NCBI GenBank assembly: GCA_040289295.1
Contig: PSLA01000003.1
Location: 47,952-111,951, forward strand
DNA: 64,000 nt
Reading direction: 5' to 3'
Source: J051 sp040289295
Lineage (GTDB): Bacteria > Armatimonadota > Fimbriimonadia > Fimbriimonadales > ATM1
The notes under the pieces are model-generated. The model did not search any database. It saw only the letters and a list, made by a program, of their open reading frames with translations, and had not been told where the DNA came from. The translations under genes and the position numbers were made by a program. Positions 7,224 through 15,835 of the stretch are shown here, in pieces (the first letter of the stretch is position 1; each line of letters starts with the position of its first letter).

Positions 7224-8687
7224 TTACCAAGTCCGGGTGCCGGCAACGAGGCGCTGCGAGCCTCGATGACCGGGAAGCGCAACTCGGTCGCTCGTGTCCA
7301 CCTCGGTTCCGTCGGGTAACGATTCAAAGACGTTGATCGCATGCAGAAGCGCTTCATTCTGGCGGGCGTGGTGCTCGGCGATCCATTTTATGCGCTCCGA
7401 GGGGTCGCCGCTCGTTGCCGCTTCGATGCCTTCGCGATAGTGACCGATGTCAAGAAAATCGTCCGCCGAGGCGTCCCCACGCATGATGCGATCCAAGCGT
7501 TCGGCGTTCTGCCGTGCTTGCTCAAATCGCTCTCGCGCTTGCTGGGCGCGTTCGGCGCGATCCCGCCATCTCTCGATCGTGCTCCAAAATCCACCTTGCC
7601 AAGGCGCTGTGGTATGCCACGCGTAAATGCTCTCCAGCGCTAACGGATCCCGTCTACGCTTCGGCACGCCGACGTAGGTCCAACCAACATTCTCGAAGGT
7701 TGCGCGATTCGTCGGCGAGATGAGCGTGATGCGCTTGAACTTGTACGCCGTCAGCCCTTCGTCCGTTGGACAGCGTTGGCCGGGGATGGAGTCGTCGTAC
7801 TCCACTTCGCTGACGTAACCTGGAGGGCCCTCGAGGCGGACGATCCTCCCCTTGGAATCGCGCGTAATCTTGAACGGCTGCGGCACAACGACGTACACGG
7901 TCAGATGTGCAAACGTTCGTGGTTCGTACCGAATCGCATACCCCTCGGGTTTCCATAGCCATCGGCCGGTCGGCACCTCGCCTCGCGCGTCCTTAGCCGG
8001 GGGAAGCACCGCCAACCGCTCGAGTTCTTCGAAAGGCTGGTTGGCTTTGTACACCATGCCCCGAAGCTTGTTCTCGGCTTCGAGCAAGGGTCGTAGCGCG
8101 CGGTCGAACCTTTCCATCAATTGGCTCATCACGCGGTCTTCGAGGAAGTCCAGCCCGATCCCGTCGAGTTTCCGCCTCTCTTCCTGGGTCAGCAGCTTGA
8201 GCGCTGCTTCCCTCGCCCCGCCTTGGAGTTTCGAGGGTTTGGCCCGCGACAGCAGCGCCCAGATGAGGACCTGTACGTCGCCGGTGTCAATCTCTAGGTT
8301 TAGGTCGGCACGCTGGATGACGTTGCGGATGAGCTCAGCTGCCGAGCCGCGCCACGGGCCGTGTACCATGCCGTGCCCAGCCCACGGGCCAGGCGTTCCC
8401 GCGCGCGCGCAGTAGGAGCGAAGGTGAACGACGTAGTGCCCGGGTTGGAGCTTCCAGACGCGTCCGTGCCGATCCTCTTGGGTGAGCAGTTTGTAGTCGC
8501 CTACGTCCCAGCCATCGAGAGAAGGCAGCCCAAAGTCCGCCACATCGAGCGAGGTTGTGAGCGGGTCTTCCTTTTTGAGCAGGTTCTCTATGCCCGGCAG
8601 GTCAATGCGCGGTAGCCGTCCTCCGATGTCAGGGAACTGCGCCGTCGCCGCACATAGAGAGGCAAGGATAAGTGTCGTGGTGACCAT
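7224..8687 (-). CDS. Secreted hypothetical protein
   Basis: 487 residues, not recognised. The N-terminus (MVTTTLILASLCAATAQF) is a short signal peptide. The middle contains a segment beginning QPGHYVVHLRSYCARAGTPG, a long charged helical part and a WLWKPEGYAIRYEPRTFAHLTVYVVVP region that looks like an extracellular beta domain. The C-terminal third has a coiled-coil-like run (RWRDRAERAQQARERFEQ). One Cys pair is possible. It stands alone: 110 bp before the RNase E/G gene and divergent from aat, with a TAGATT hexamer 6 nt before its ATG. Function unknown; no catalytic motif seen. Confidence 0.7.
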   Translation of the reverse strand: MVTTTLILASLCAATAQFPDIGGRLPRIDLPGIENLLKKEDPLTTSLDVADFGLPSLDGWDVGDYKLLTQEDRHGRVWKLQPGHYVVHLRSYCARAGTPGPWAGHGMVHGPWRGSAAELIRNVIQRADLNLEIDTGDVQVLIWALLSRAKPSKLQGGAREAALKLLTQEERRKLDGIGLDFLEDRVMSQLMERFDRALRPLLEAENKLRGMVYKANQPFEELERLAVLPPAKDARGEVPTGRWLWKPEGYAIRYEPRTFAHLTVYVVVPQPFKITRDSKGRIVRLEGPPGYVSEVEYDDSIPGQRCPTDEGLTAYKFKRITLISPTNRATFENVGWTYVGVPKRRRDPLALESIYAWHTTAPWQGGFWSTIERWRDRAERAQQARERFEQARQNAERLDRIMRGDASADDFLDIGHYREGIEAATSGDPSERIKWIAEHHARQNEALLHAINVFESLPDGTEVDTSDRVALPGHRGSQRLVAGTRTW

Positions 8688-8693
8688 GGCTGT

Positions 8694-8699
8694 AATCTA
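8694..8699 (-). promoter_or_regulatory. Putative -10 box TAGATT, 6 nt before ATG 8687
   Basis: Close match to TATAAT at the distance expected for a leaderless mRNA; no Shine-Dalgarno sequence is present in the 29-bp divergent gap with aat. Confidence 0.4.
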
Positions 8700-8716
8700 C
8701 CGCTGTCTGCATCAAA

Positions 8717-9307
8717 ATGGCTACCGTGCATCGAGTTCGCCTGACTGCAAAGCTGCTCGAGGCGGCGTACCGACAGGGTCTGTTCCCTATGGGCGACTCT
8801 CGTGGCCGGATCGTTTGGTTTTGCCCCGACCCGCGCGCGATCATCCCGATGAGAGGGTTGCATGTTTCGCGCTCGCTCCGTCGCTCGGCGAGGAGGTATG
8901 AGGTTACGTTCGATACCGCGTACAGAGAGGTGATGAGCAGGTGCGCGGCGCGCGATGAGGGGACCTGGATTACGCCCCAGTTCCTCGAATTGTATACGGA
9001 GATGCACCGCCTCAGCAAAGGGCACTCGGCGGAGGCTTGGCGAGACGGGCGCCTCGTCGGCGGCGTGTACGGCGTTGCGCTCGGAGGGGCTTTCATGGCT
9101 GAGTCTATGTTCCACTCCGAAACGGACGCCGGCAAAGTAGCACTGTGGCGACTGATGGAGCACCTTGAGCGCCGCGGGTTTGAGCTGTTCGATGTTCAGT
9201 TCCTAACTCCTCACCTCGCCTCCCTTGGTGCGATTGAGATTCCGGCGAAGGAGTACCTTCGGCTTCTGAAGAGGGCGCTATCCCTTCAGGTCAAGAAGGT
9301 TGAATGA
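8717..9307 (+). CDS. aat: Leucyl/phenylalanyl-tRNA-protein transferase
   Basis: 196 residues. Transfers Leu or Phe from aminoacyl-tRNA to proteins with N-terminal Arg or Lys, marking them for ClpS-ClpAP degradation (N-degron pathway). Signatures: AYRQGLFPMG near the N-terminus, VWFCPDPRAIIP, HVSRSLRR, TWITPQF, GHSAEAW, the GGVYGVALGGAFMAESMF core, and FDVQFLTPHLASLGAIEIP. All are classic for Aat. The 3' end overlaps the convergent FAD-reductase gene by 30 bp. Start ATG 8717 gives a normal length; the untranslated gap is only 29 bp. Confidence 0.96.
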   Translation: MATVHRVRLTAKLLEAAYRQGLFPMGDSRGRIVWFCPDPRAIIPMRGLHVSRSLRRSARRYEVTFDTAYREVMSRCAARDEGTWITPQFLELYTEMHRLSKGHSAEAWRDGRLVGGVYGVALGGAFMAESMFHSETDAGKVALWRLMEHLERRGFELFDVQFLTPHLASLGAIEIPAKEYLRLLKRALSLQVKKVE

Positions 9308-10519
9308 CGGGTTGCGCAAGTCGTCGAGGCGGTTCGCGAGGTTCGCCTCTTCGAGGATAAGCCGCTCGAACAGTTCGTCAATCGGCTCCTGCGCCTTGTA
9401 GTCCGTCCGCAAGTCCACCAACCCAGCAATGTTGCCGTCGTTTGTGAGGTACAACTCGGTGAAGGCTGGCTCGTGTGGGTCGCCAAAAAGGAAGACTTGG
9501 TGGTGCGGCTGCGGGTCGCCGCGCAGAATCATCGAAAGGTCGCCGACGTCGCTGAAGAAGTACGGCACCTTGCGATACGCCTTGGTGTCGCCTGCGAGTG
9601 CGCGGCCCGCGTGCTCTCCGGTCCACTTTGCGTGCAGGTGATGCTCGATGCGAGTGTTGCGCTTCGTTATGATGTCGGGATACTCTGCGACATCTCCCGC
9701 AACCCATAGTTTCGGATCGGAAGATTGGAGCGCGCTCGACGCCTTCACTCCGCTCTCGCCCATCTCGAGGCCCGCTTGCTCGGCGAGGTAAACGTTCGGC
9801 TTGGCGCCGACGCACACCACGACGACGTCCGCCGGCACGTCTTCGCCTTTATCGGTTCGCAGTAGCTTGTCCACTCGTTCCACGGCGGTTTGATTAGTCA
9901 AGATGCGAACGCCCATAGCCTCGAGGTACCTGTGTACTGCGCGTGCTGCCGCTTTCGAGGGGAAGAGGTTCCAGACCGAGTCGCCTCGCTCAATGATGGT
10001 TACGTCCGCACCCTTGCCGGCAAGCGCGGCTGCAGCCTCAGCGCCGATATAACCTCCGCCGACGAGGACGACCTTGTCCGCCGACAAGATCATCGCTCGA
10101 AGGCGGACGGCGTCGTCGGTGGTTCGCAGCACGGACGTGTTCGGGGCACCGGCGAGAGGCTTCAGCTCGACAGGCGACGACCCTAGCGCGTACAGCGCCT
10201 TGCCGTATCCCACCTTCGAGCCGTCGCCGAGGATCACCTCTTTCGCCTCTGTGTCAATGCCTGCAATGTCCGTATTGAGCATGAGGTCAATGCCGTTCTC
10301 GTCGTAGAATGATGGGTCTTTGGCGTGAATGTCCTTTGGCGTGAAGTCGTCCCGGACGATGAACTTCTTGCTTAAAGGTGGCCTGTCGTAGGGCGGCTGG
10401 TCGTCGGCCGTGATGATGGCGACCGTGCTGTTCTTGTCGCGCTCGCGGAAGGCGGCTGCGGCGTACCCGCACGCCGTCCCCCCCCCGAGGAGGAGCACAT
10501 CGTATCGCTTGCGTGCCAT
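9278..10519 (-). CDS. FAD-dependent NAD(P)H oxidoreductase (ferredoxin-reductase/AIF type)
   Basis: 413 residues. Two Rossmann folds: an N-terminal FAD site GGGTACGYAAAAF with the following PYDRPPLSKKF motif that is diagnostic of ferredoxin/rubredoxin reductases and AIF-like enzymes, and an internal NAD site VVLVGGGYIGAEAAAAL. A second FAD motif (LWVAGDVAEYPD) and the C-terminal interface domain complete the family plan. It lacks Rieske or rubredoxin domains, so the electron acceptor is unknown. ATG 10519 is preceded at 6 nt by TATAGAAT. Monocistronic; overlaps aat tail to tail. Confidence 0.85.
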   Translation of the reverse strand: MARKRYDVLLLGGGTACGYAAAAFRERDKNSTVAIITADDQPPYDRPPLSKKFIVRDDFTPKDIHAKDPSFYDENGIDLMLNTDIAGIDTEAKEVILGDGSKVGYGKALYALGSSPVELKPLAGAPNTSVLRTTDDAVRLRAMILSADKVVLVGGGYIGAEAAAALAGKGADVTIIERGDSVWNLFPSKAAARAVHRYLEAMGVRILTNQTAVERVDKLLRTDKGEDVPADVVVVCVGAKPNVYLAEQAGLEMGESGVKASSALQSSDPKLWVAGDVAEYPDIITKRNTRIEHHLHAKWTGEHAGRALAGDTKAYRKVPYFFSDVGDLSMILRGDPQPHHQVFLFGDPHEPAFTELYLTNDGNIAGLVDLRTDYKAQEPIDELFERLILEEANLANRLDDLRNPSFNLLDLKG

Positions 10520-10525
10520 GCGGCT

Positions 10526-10531
10526 ATTCTA
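10526..10531 (-). promoter_or_regulatory. Putative -10 box TAGAAT, 6 nt before ATG 10519
   Basis: Read on the minus strand as TATAGAAT then six bases then ATG. Transcription would start about at the A of the start codon. Confidence 0.4.
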
Positions 10532-10691
10532 TACGGAGCGGCGGCACTCGCTGTTCGCGCCTTGTTGGGTGCACCGGGTTACAGACTCAATAGCCCCCGC
10601 TTTAGTCCCGCTCCGCCTCAACGACCGCGCGACGCTCGGATCGGTCGTCGCCGCTGCTGAGGGTCGCGCGAAACACCTCCGCTGAGGCGGG

Positions 10692-10697
10692 TAGACT
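10692..10697 (+). promoter_or_regulatory. Putative -10 box TAGACT, 9 nt before ATG 10707
   Basis: Hexamer upstream of waaA within a 187-bp divergent region that otherwise shows no gene. No Shine-Dalgarno sequence is visible. Confidence 0.35.
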
Positions 10698-10706
10698 GCC
10701 TAAGAC

Positions 10707-12023
10707 ATGGGAGCCGCGGGCACCCGAGCTGGCCGCATACAAGTCAGTGAGCCGAAGGAGGTGTGGCGTGACCTTCCGTGGTATCTCGCCTACTGTGCCT
10801 ACCACCTCTTCCTTCTACCGGCACTCGCCTGTGTGGGGCTGGCGCGATTCCGTCGAGAGAAGCTGCGCGGAATCGGCTGGCGGCGGCTTGCTGGGGGCGC
10901 GCCGCCCAAGGATAAAGGGCCTTGGCTCGTGCTGGTTGCGGGGGCGCTTGGCGAGACCCGGACAGCGCTGAACGCCGCGAGCTACCTCAGTCGGCAGGTG
11001 CGAACAGCTGTTTGGCTTCAGCAGGCGAAGCCGTACCAGGTTGCGCTCCGTGCCTCGGAAGAGGTTGCGATCGGTCTCGCGCCGCTGAATAACCCGCTCA
11101 GCGCTCTGATCGCCGTCGTTCGGTGGAGGCCGACGGCACTCATGTTCGTCGAGGGCACCAGCAATCTTCACCTCATGATGGTTGCGCGGCTCCTCGGCAT
11201 ACCAGTCGTTATAGCCAACGTCTCGCTGACGGAGTACCGGATGCAGAAATACATGGCCCGCCCGTTTGGCGCGAAGAGGTTCCTAATCGCCGACCGCTTA
11301 CTTGCCCAAGGGGAGGTGCATCGCGCCCGGCTCGTGCGCTTAGGCGTTCGGGATGACCGAATCTCGGTAAGCGGTCCCCTCGTCCCTATGCCCCAGGAGG
11401 GCGAAGAGGCCCGTCGATGCATCCGTGAGTGGCGCGAGCGGCTCCGCGAGAGCGACTTAGTGATTGTAGCCGGCAGCACCTATGCGGAGGAGGAGCCTAT
11501 GTTGCTGGAGGCTTTCGCGCTGGTGAAGGCGCAGCGGCCCATGGCTCGGCTGGTCTTGGCTCCCCGGCACACGAGTAGTGATTCCGTAGACGACGCGCTG
11601 AAGAGGAGCGGATTCGAGTACGAGCGGCGGTCGCTTCTGAACGGCAGGCCCGCGTCGGCACCTGTGGTTCTGCTGGATACTCAGGGGGAGTTAGGGCGGT
11701 TGTGGGGCGTCGCCACCGTAGCTTTTGTGGGTGGCTCGCTGTTTCCCCACGGGCCCGGCCACTGTCCGCTCGAGCCTTTGAGTTGGTGTGTCCCGGTCAC
11801 GATGGGCCCTGAATATCACCAGCAGGAGGCGGCCGTAGAGGTGTGTCGCGAGTGGGGCGTGGTTCGGATTTGCGACGCGCCTGACGCCTTGGCTCAGGAG
11901 TGGCTGCGCGCCGCCGAAGACGAGGAGTATCGCCGAGCATTCCGTGAGCGGTGCGAGCGATTCCTTGAGGCAGGTCAAGAGGTCTATCAGCGCTGGTGGG
12001 AATCCGTCTTCCGATCGGTATAG
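10707..12023 (+). CDS. waaA: 3-deoxy-D-manno-octulosonic-acid (Kdo) transferase
   Basis: 438 residues, GT30/GT-B fold glycosyltransferase that adds Kdo to lipid A precursor at the inner membrane. An N-terminal hydrophobic segment (LPWYLAYCAYHLFLLPALAC) anchors it. GALGETRTA matches the conserved N-terminal motif carrying the catalytic Glu. VAGSTYAEEEPMLLEAF and the C-terminal CMP-Kdo site (DTQGELGRLW ... VAFVGGSLFPHGPGHCPLEP) are family hallmarks. Presence implies an LPS-type outer membrane. The pilus genes begin 50 bp downstream on the same strand and may share its transcript. Confidence 0.88.
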   Translation: MGAAGTRAGRIQVSEPKEVWRDLPWYLAYCAYHLFLLPALACVGLARFRREKLRGIGWRRLAGGAPPKDKGPWLVLVAGALGETRTALNAASYLSRQVRTAVWLQQAKPYQVALRASEEVAIGLAPLNNPLSALIAVVRWRPTALMFVEGTSNLHLMMVARLLGIPVVIANVSLTEYRMQKYMARPFGAKRFLIADRLLAQGEVHRARLVRLGVRDDRISVSGPLVPMPQEGEEARRCIREWRERLRESDLVIVAGSTYAEEEPMLLEAFALVKAQRPMARLVLAPRHTSSDSVDDALKRSGFEYERRSLLNGRPASAPVVLLDTQGELGRLWGVATVAFVGGSLFPHGPGHCPLEPLSWCVPVTMGPEYHQQEAAVEVCREWGVVRICDAPDALAQEWLRAAEDEEYRRAFRERCERFLEAGQEVYQRWWESVFRSV

Positions 12024-12072
12024 CCCGGGCGCCACTCTACAGCAGAACCCCACAGATTCCGATAAGAATTGC

Positions 12073-12456
12073 ATGAGCCCCCTTAGGCGCCGACTCGGCG
12101 TCAGTCTGGCTGAGGTCATGGTGGCGACGGCGTTCATGGCGGTCGCGGTTACCGCGCTTCTCCAGACAATTTGGGTCGTGCACGAGAACGAGTCGGTCGC
12201 AAAGAACCGGGCGGTGGGGCTTGGTACGGCTGAGACGATGATTGCGGAGGTGCGGACGAGCGTGCTGGACGGCACGTTCGCGACGGGAACTTCGAGCACG
12301 GTGGTCACGCTGCCGGGCATCAAAGGCAACGTCACCAAGACCCGTACGGTCAGTAAGGTCGCAGGCTTCACCGACCTCTATGAGGTTGTCGCCAAGGTCG
12401 CTTGGTCGGGCGACTCCGTTCAGCTCGTAACTTACGTGAGATACCCGGATGGCTAG
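12073..12456 (+). CDS. Type IV minor pilin (PilV-like)
   Basis: 127 residues. A basic leader (MSPLRRRLG) precedes the prepilin-peptidase site G|VSLAEVMVATAFMAVAV, with Glu at +5 of the mature protein and a hydrophobic N-terminal helix. The rest is a small beta domain, as in PilV/PilI-type minor pilins that prime pilus assembly. ATG 12073 was chosen because longer in-frame starts would place about 40 hydrophilic residues before the leader. Its stop overlaps the next gene by 8 bp. Confidence 0.8.
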   Translation: MSPLRRRLGVSLAEVMVATAFMAVAVTALLQTIWVVHENESVAKNRAVGLGTAETMIAEVRTSVLDGTFATGTSSTVVTLPGIKGNVTKTRTVSKVAGFTDLYEVVAKVAWSGDSVQLVTYVRYPDG

Positions 12457-13135
12457 TCGCGCCTTTACCGTTGTCGAACTGCTGCTGACGCTGACGCTCA
12501 CGGCGATTCTGGCTGGCACGCTGGTTTCGCTCTACGTCTTCGTCGCGACGCGGGCGGCTCACGGCGTTGCCGTGAACAACGTGTTGATGCAGGTTCGAGA
12601 AGCTACCAACGACATCTGCCGAACGATTGCAAACTCGGTGCGCTGTGAGCTTGTGAACGTTGGAGGGAAGACTGCGCTCAAGTGTACGATGCCCGAGCAG
12701 GAGGGTGCGACGGATGCGCGCGGCAACGTAGTCGAGTACATTCCGAAGAGCCTTAGCCCGCGCGCGATTGAGCAGTGGGGTGTTGGGAAGCGCATCTGGT
12801 TTTATCAGGCCGACGCCACAGGAGTTCCGGGCACAACGGGCACCGTCCTGTGGAAGGCGGTGCGAGTAGATGACGCAGTTCCTTCGTCGGCGGACGTGGA
12901 TCGCGATTGGTCGTACTACTACGGCAGCACAGTCTATCGCTGGAACTTGATCACGAGCGCGACCTTTACGGTAAACCCCACGGCACGGCGCACTTCGGTG
13001 AGCGTGACCGGCTCGGTGCGGGCACGGGGAATGGAGGAGCGCGGAGATCCGTCGGCGATCGACACGATCGACATGGCTCAGACTTACACGCTCACGATGT
13101 CACGAGAGTCGTTCTGGTTGAGGTGGCGTAAGTGA
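12449..13135 (+). CDS. Type IV minor pilin (PilW-like)
   Basis: 228 residues. Very short leader MASRA followed by FTVVELLLTLTLTAILAGTL, a type III prepilin signal with Glu at +5. The residue before the cleavage site is Ala rather than the usual Gly. The soluble part (about 35-228) contains a Cys pair and a beta-rich domain as in PilW/GspJ. Overlaps the preceding pilin by 8 bp and the following gene by 4 bp, so translational coupling within a pilin operon is clear. Role: minor pilin of the priming tip complex. Confidence 0.8.
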   Translation: MASRAFTVVELLLTLTLTAILAGTLVSLYVFVATRAAHGVAVNNVLMQVREATNDICRTIANSVRCELVNVGGKTALKCTMPEQEGATDARGNVVEYIPKSLSPRAIEQWGVGKRIWFYQADATGVPGTTGTVLWKAVRVDDAVPSSADVDRDWSYYYGSTVYRWNLITSATFTVNPTARRTSVSVTGSVRARGMEERGDPSAIDTIDMAQTYTLTMSRESFWLRWRK

Positions 13136-14169
13136 GGCAACGCGGAAGCGCCATTTTGATCGTTCTTGTGCTCGTCACGGCGACGACGCTGGTCGTGATT
13201 GCGGCTGCGGAGTTAACTATATCGGCAATGACCGGTCAATGGCGGCGTTACCACGAGGTGCACGCCCGGTACGTCGCAGATGCCGCCGTCGAGTGGGTTC
13301 AGTCCAGCAGACAAGCAGGCGCGCTTGCGCTCCCTGCGAATCAGAGCCTAACGATTGACGGCGCGCAGGTCAACGTTGTTGTTTCGGACAACTCGGTCTC
13401 CATGAAGCGCAGCCTGCGCGTCGAGACTACGGTTCTGGAGGGAGACCTGACCTTCAAGCAATCGCGCATCGTCGGCGACGGAATTGAGCCAAAGCACTTT
13501 TACTACGTCTTGGCCTGCGACGGCAACTTTCGAGTCGACAAGAGCCTAACGACGGGTGCCGCCGGAAGGCTGGGCGACATCTTTTGCGGCGGCAACCTGA
13601 CCAAAGGGAAGTTTCAAGTCACGGTGAACGGCGACCTGGAGGTTGCAGGCACCCTGTCGGGTTCGCCGGTGGTGACTGGAACCATCTGGAGCCCCTGTCC
13701 TGCCATCTCGTTCCCGAAGGTGAAGGCTGGGGACTATGCAGTTGGGTCCGTCCCCATGCTCGACGGGGACATCAACGGGCGTTCGTTCACACCGAGCGTG
13801 GCCGGTTATGAAACGTTTTACGCATTGGGCAAGGTTAACCTGAGCGGTACGTACGAGGGCAAGGGGGTGATCTTCGTCGCGGCCGACATCAAAATTGTGG
13901 GAGACGTGCACTACGCCGACGTCAACTCAGTAATGGCGGTCATTGCTTTGAAGTCGATCACCGTCGAAGCCAACGTAACACACATTGATGGCTACTACTT
14001 TGCCGGCAAGATCTTTACTTCCAAACCCGCGAGCCTGACTGTCGGACGAGGTGCTGTCGTAGCGGAGGACTTCGACCTCAAGGGCGCGCTGACCGCAACG
14101 TACGACCCGTGGGTTTGGAACGACCCAGAGGAGGGGAAGCGGCTAAAGCTACCGGGCTTCTGGCCATAG
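13132..14169 (+). CDS. PilX-like pilus assembly protein
   Basis: 345 residues. QRGSAILIVLVLVTATTLVVIAAAEL is the typical PilX/GspK opening: Arg-Gly, then a hydrophobic helix without a Glu at +5. The large remainder is beta-rich with Gly-Asp turns (GRLGDIFCGGNLTKGKFQVTVNGDLEVAG), suggesting a polymer-like beta-solenoid, as in other long PilX-type proteins of this position. The GTG start at 13132 forms a GTGA overlap with the upstream stop. Probably a tip or capping subunit. Confidence 0.72.
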   Translation: MRQRGSAILIVLVLVTATTLVVIAAAELTISAMTGQWRRYHEVHARYVADAAVEWVQSSRQAGALALPANQSLTIDGAQVNVVVSDNSVSMKRSLRVETTVLEGDLTFKQSRIVGDGIEPKHFYYVLACDGNFRVDKSLTTGAAGRLGDIFCGGNLTKGKFQVTVNGDLEVAGTLSGSPVVTGTIWSPCPAISFPKVKAGDYAVGSVPMLDGDINGRSFTPSVAGYETFYALGKVNLSGTYEGKGVIFVAADIKIVGDVHYADVNSVMAVIALKSITVEANVTHIDGYYFAGKIFTSKPASLTVGRGAVVAEDFDLKGALTATYDPWVWNDPEEGKRLKLPGFWP

Positions 14170-14179
14170 GAGCACACGC

Positions 14180-15835
14180 ATGACAGCACAAGAACGGTTG
14201 GAGCAAGAAGTTAGAGCCGGAGTCGTCGTCCGTTGGGCGCTCGTTGGTGCAGCAGGCATCGTCCTGTTTGATCAATTGGGCAACCTGTTTGTGCTTGCAG
14301 GGCTTGCTTTTGCAGCGCTGAGCAACTTTGTGGTATCAATGATGCACAAGCGCGAAGGGCAGGCTGCACGGCAGCAGTGCTTGCGAATCATATCCGGCCT
14401 TCGTGTGGCGGACGGAGTTGCGGCGTGTCTTCTAACGGCGTATGCGGGGGCGAGCGGCTATCCGGTGTATCTTCTGGCGATTCCCCCGCTGGTTGTTGAG
14501 ACAATTGCGCGCCGTGATGTGAGACGGTTAAGCGCTATGCTTGCCTTCTTCATAGGCGCTTTGTTTTTCGCAACGCTGTTGGGAGCTCCGATGCAAGGGT
14601 TCTGGATGGGCTCTTCTCTACTGATTATCAGCGCTGTCGTGGCGCTTGTGTTGGCAGGCTTTCGCGAACGCGATGAGAGATTAGTTCGTCATGAGCGACG
14701 GCTGTCGCTTGTACTCGAGTGCGGAGCGACGCTTGCGGCGAACCGGAACCTTCGCTCGGCGATGCTAATGGTGCTCCAGGCGATCGTACGCGAGATAGGC
14801 GCGACGTGCGCTTACGTGATGCAAACCGATGACGAGGACGACTCGACTCTGGTGACGGAGGTCGCATTCAGCACCGAGGGAGAGTTTCAGTTCCCTGCCC
14901 GTCTCGAGGTTGGGACTGGCCTTTCAGGTTACGTTGCCCAGACCGGGCAACCGGTGAACGTGAGCAGCGCGGAGGGCAACCCGAACGAGTTCGACGGTCT
15001 GTCCTCTGGCGTACATGCGGCTGCTTGCGTTCCCCTTCTGGCGCGCTCGTACGGGCCTGCGCGCGACGACGCGGCGGATCAGATTCTGGGGGTGCTGACG
15101 CTGCTGAGCTACTCGGAGGGCGTGGAGTTCGACACGGAGGACATGGAGCTGGTGCGCACGCTGGCGTCACTCCTGGCGATCGCGGTTGCGAATGCGAAGA
15201 TGGAAACGAGGCAGCACGCGACGTTCTTGCGTACGATGGAAAGTTTGGCGACAGCGCTGGAAGCTCGCGACGAGTACACGCGGGGCCACTCGCAGCGGGT
15301 TTCAGAGGTCTCGTTGATGATCGGGGAGCGGATGGGGCTGAGCCCTGCGGCGCTCGAAGAGCTTCGAGTGGGGACAATCCTTCACGACATCGGCAAGATC
15401 GGCGTTCCGGACGCAATCCTGAACAAGGCGGGGAAGCTGACGGAGGAGGAGTTCGAGGTGATGAAGACGCATACTCTGAAGGGGTACGAGATCTGCAAGC
15501 CTTTGAACCTTTCGGACGGCGTGCTGATGGTGATTCGGAACCATCATGAGCGTTTAGACGGCAGCGGTTATCCCGACGGTCTGCGAGGCGGCGACCTTCC
15601 GCTGCCTTTGCGGATCGTTTGTGTGGCGGACGCGTTTGACGCGATGAGTTCTCGGCGTCCCTACCGCGGGGTGATGTCTGCGAAGGCAGTGCTGTCGGAG
15701 TTGAGTCGCCATGCGGGGACTCAGTTCGATCCCGTGGTGGTGGAGCACCTGAAGGAGTTGCTGAATGCGCCGCGAATGGTTGCCCTCTACTTCCGAGGCG
15801 ATGGCGATGAAGGGACAGAGAAGTGGGCAGCTTAA
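14180..15835 (+). CDS. Membrane GAF/HD-GYP phosphodiesterase
   Basis: 551 residues. About five to six membrane segments (residues about 18-155), a GAF domain (about 180-340, GTGLSGYVAQTGQPVNV) and an HD-GYP domain (about 350-540). The HD-GYP part has GHSQRVSEV, HDIGK (H402, D403), HHERLDGSGYP (GYP at 463-465) and VADAFDAM, so the metal ligands for c-di-GMP hydrolysis are all present. Located between the minor pilins and pilM, 10 bp after one and overlapping the other by 13 bp. This suggests that it tunes pilus assembly through c-di-GMP, possibly sensing a ligand via GAF. Signal unknown. Confidence 0.9.
   Translation: MTAQERLEQEVRAGVVVRWALVGAAGIVLFDQLGNLFVLAGLAFAALSNFVVSMMHKREGQAARQQCLRIISGLRVADGVAACLLTAYAGASGYPVYLLAIPPLVVETIARRDVRRLSAMLAFFIGALFFATLLGAPMQGFWMGSSLLIISAVVALVLAGFRERDERLVRHERRLSLVLECGATLAANRNLRSAMLMVLQAIVREIGATCAYVMQTDDEDDSTLVTEVAFSTEGEFQFPARLEVGTGLSGYVAQTGQPVNVSSAEGNPNEFDGLSSGVHAAACVPLLARSYGPARDDAADQILGVLTLLSYSEGVEFDTEDMELVRTLASLLAIAVANAKMETRQHATFLRTMESLATALEARDEYTRGHSQRVSEVSLMIGERMGLSPAALEELRVGTILHDIGKIGVPDAILNKAGKLTEEEFEVMKTHTLKGYEICKPLNLSDGVLMVIRNHHERLDGSGYPDGLRGGDLPLPLRIVCVADAFDAMSSRRPYRGVMSAKAVLSELSRHAGTQFDPVVVEHLKELLNAPRMVALYFRGDGDEGTEKWAA

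Noticed and set aside
10532..10690. Possible small RNA in the 158-bp FAD reductase/waaA gap
   Set aside because: GC-rich short palindromes only; no conserved RNA motif or terminator could be recognised.
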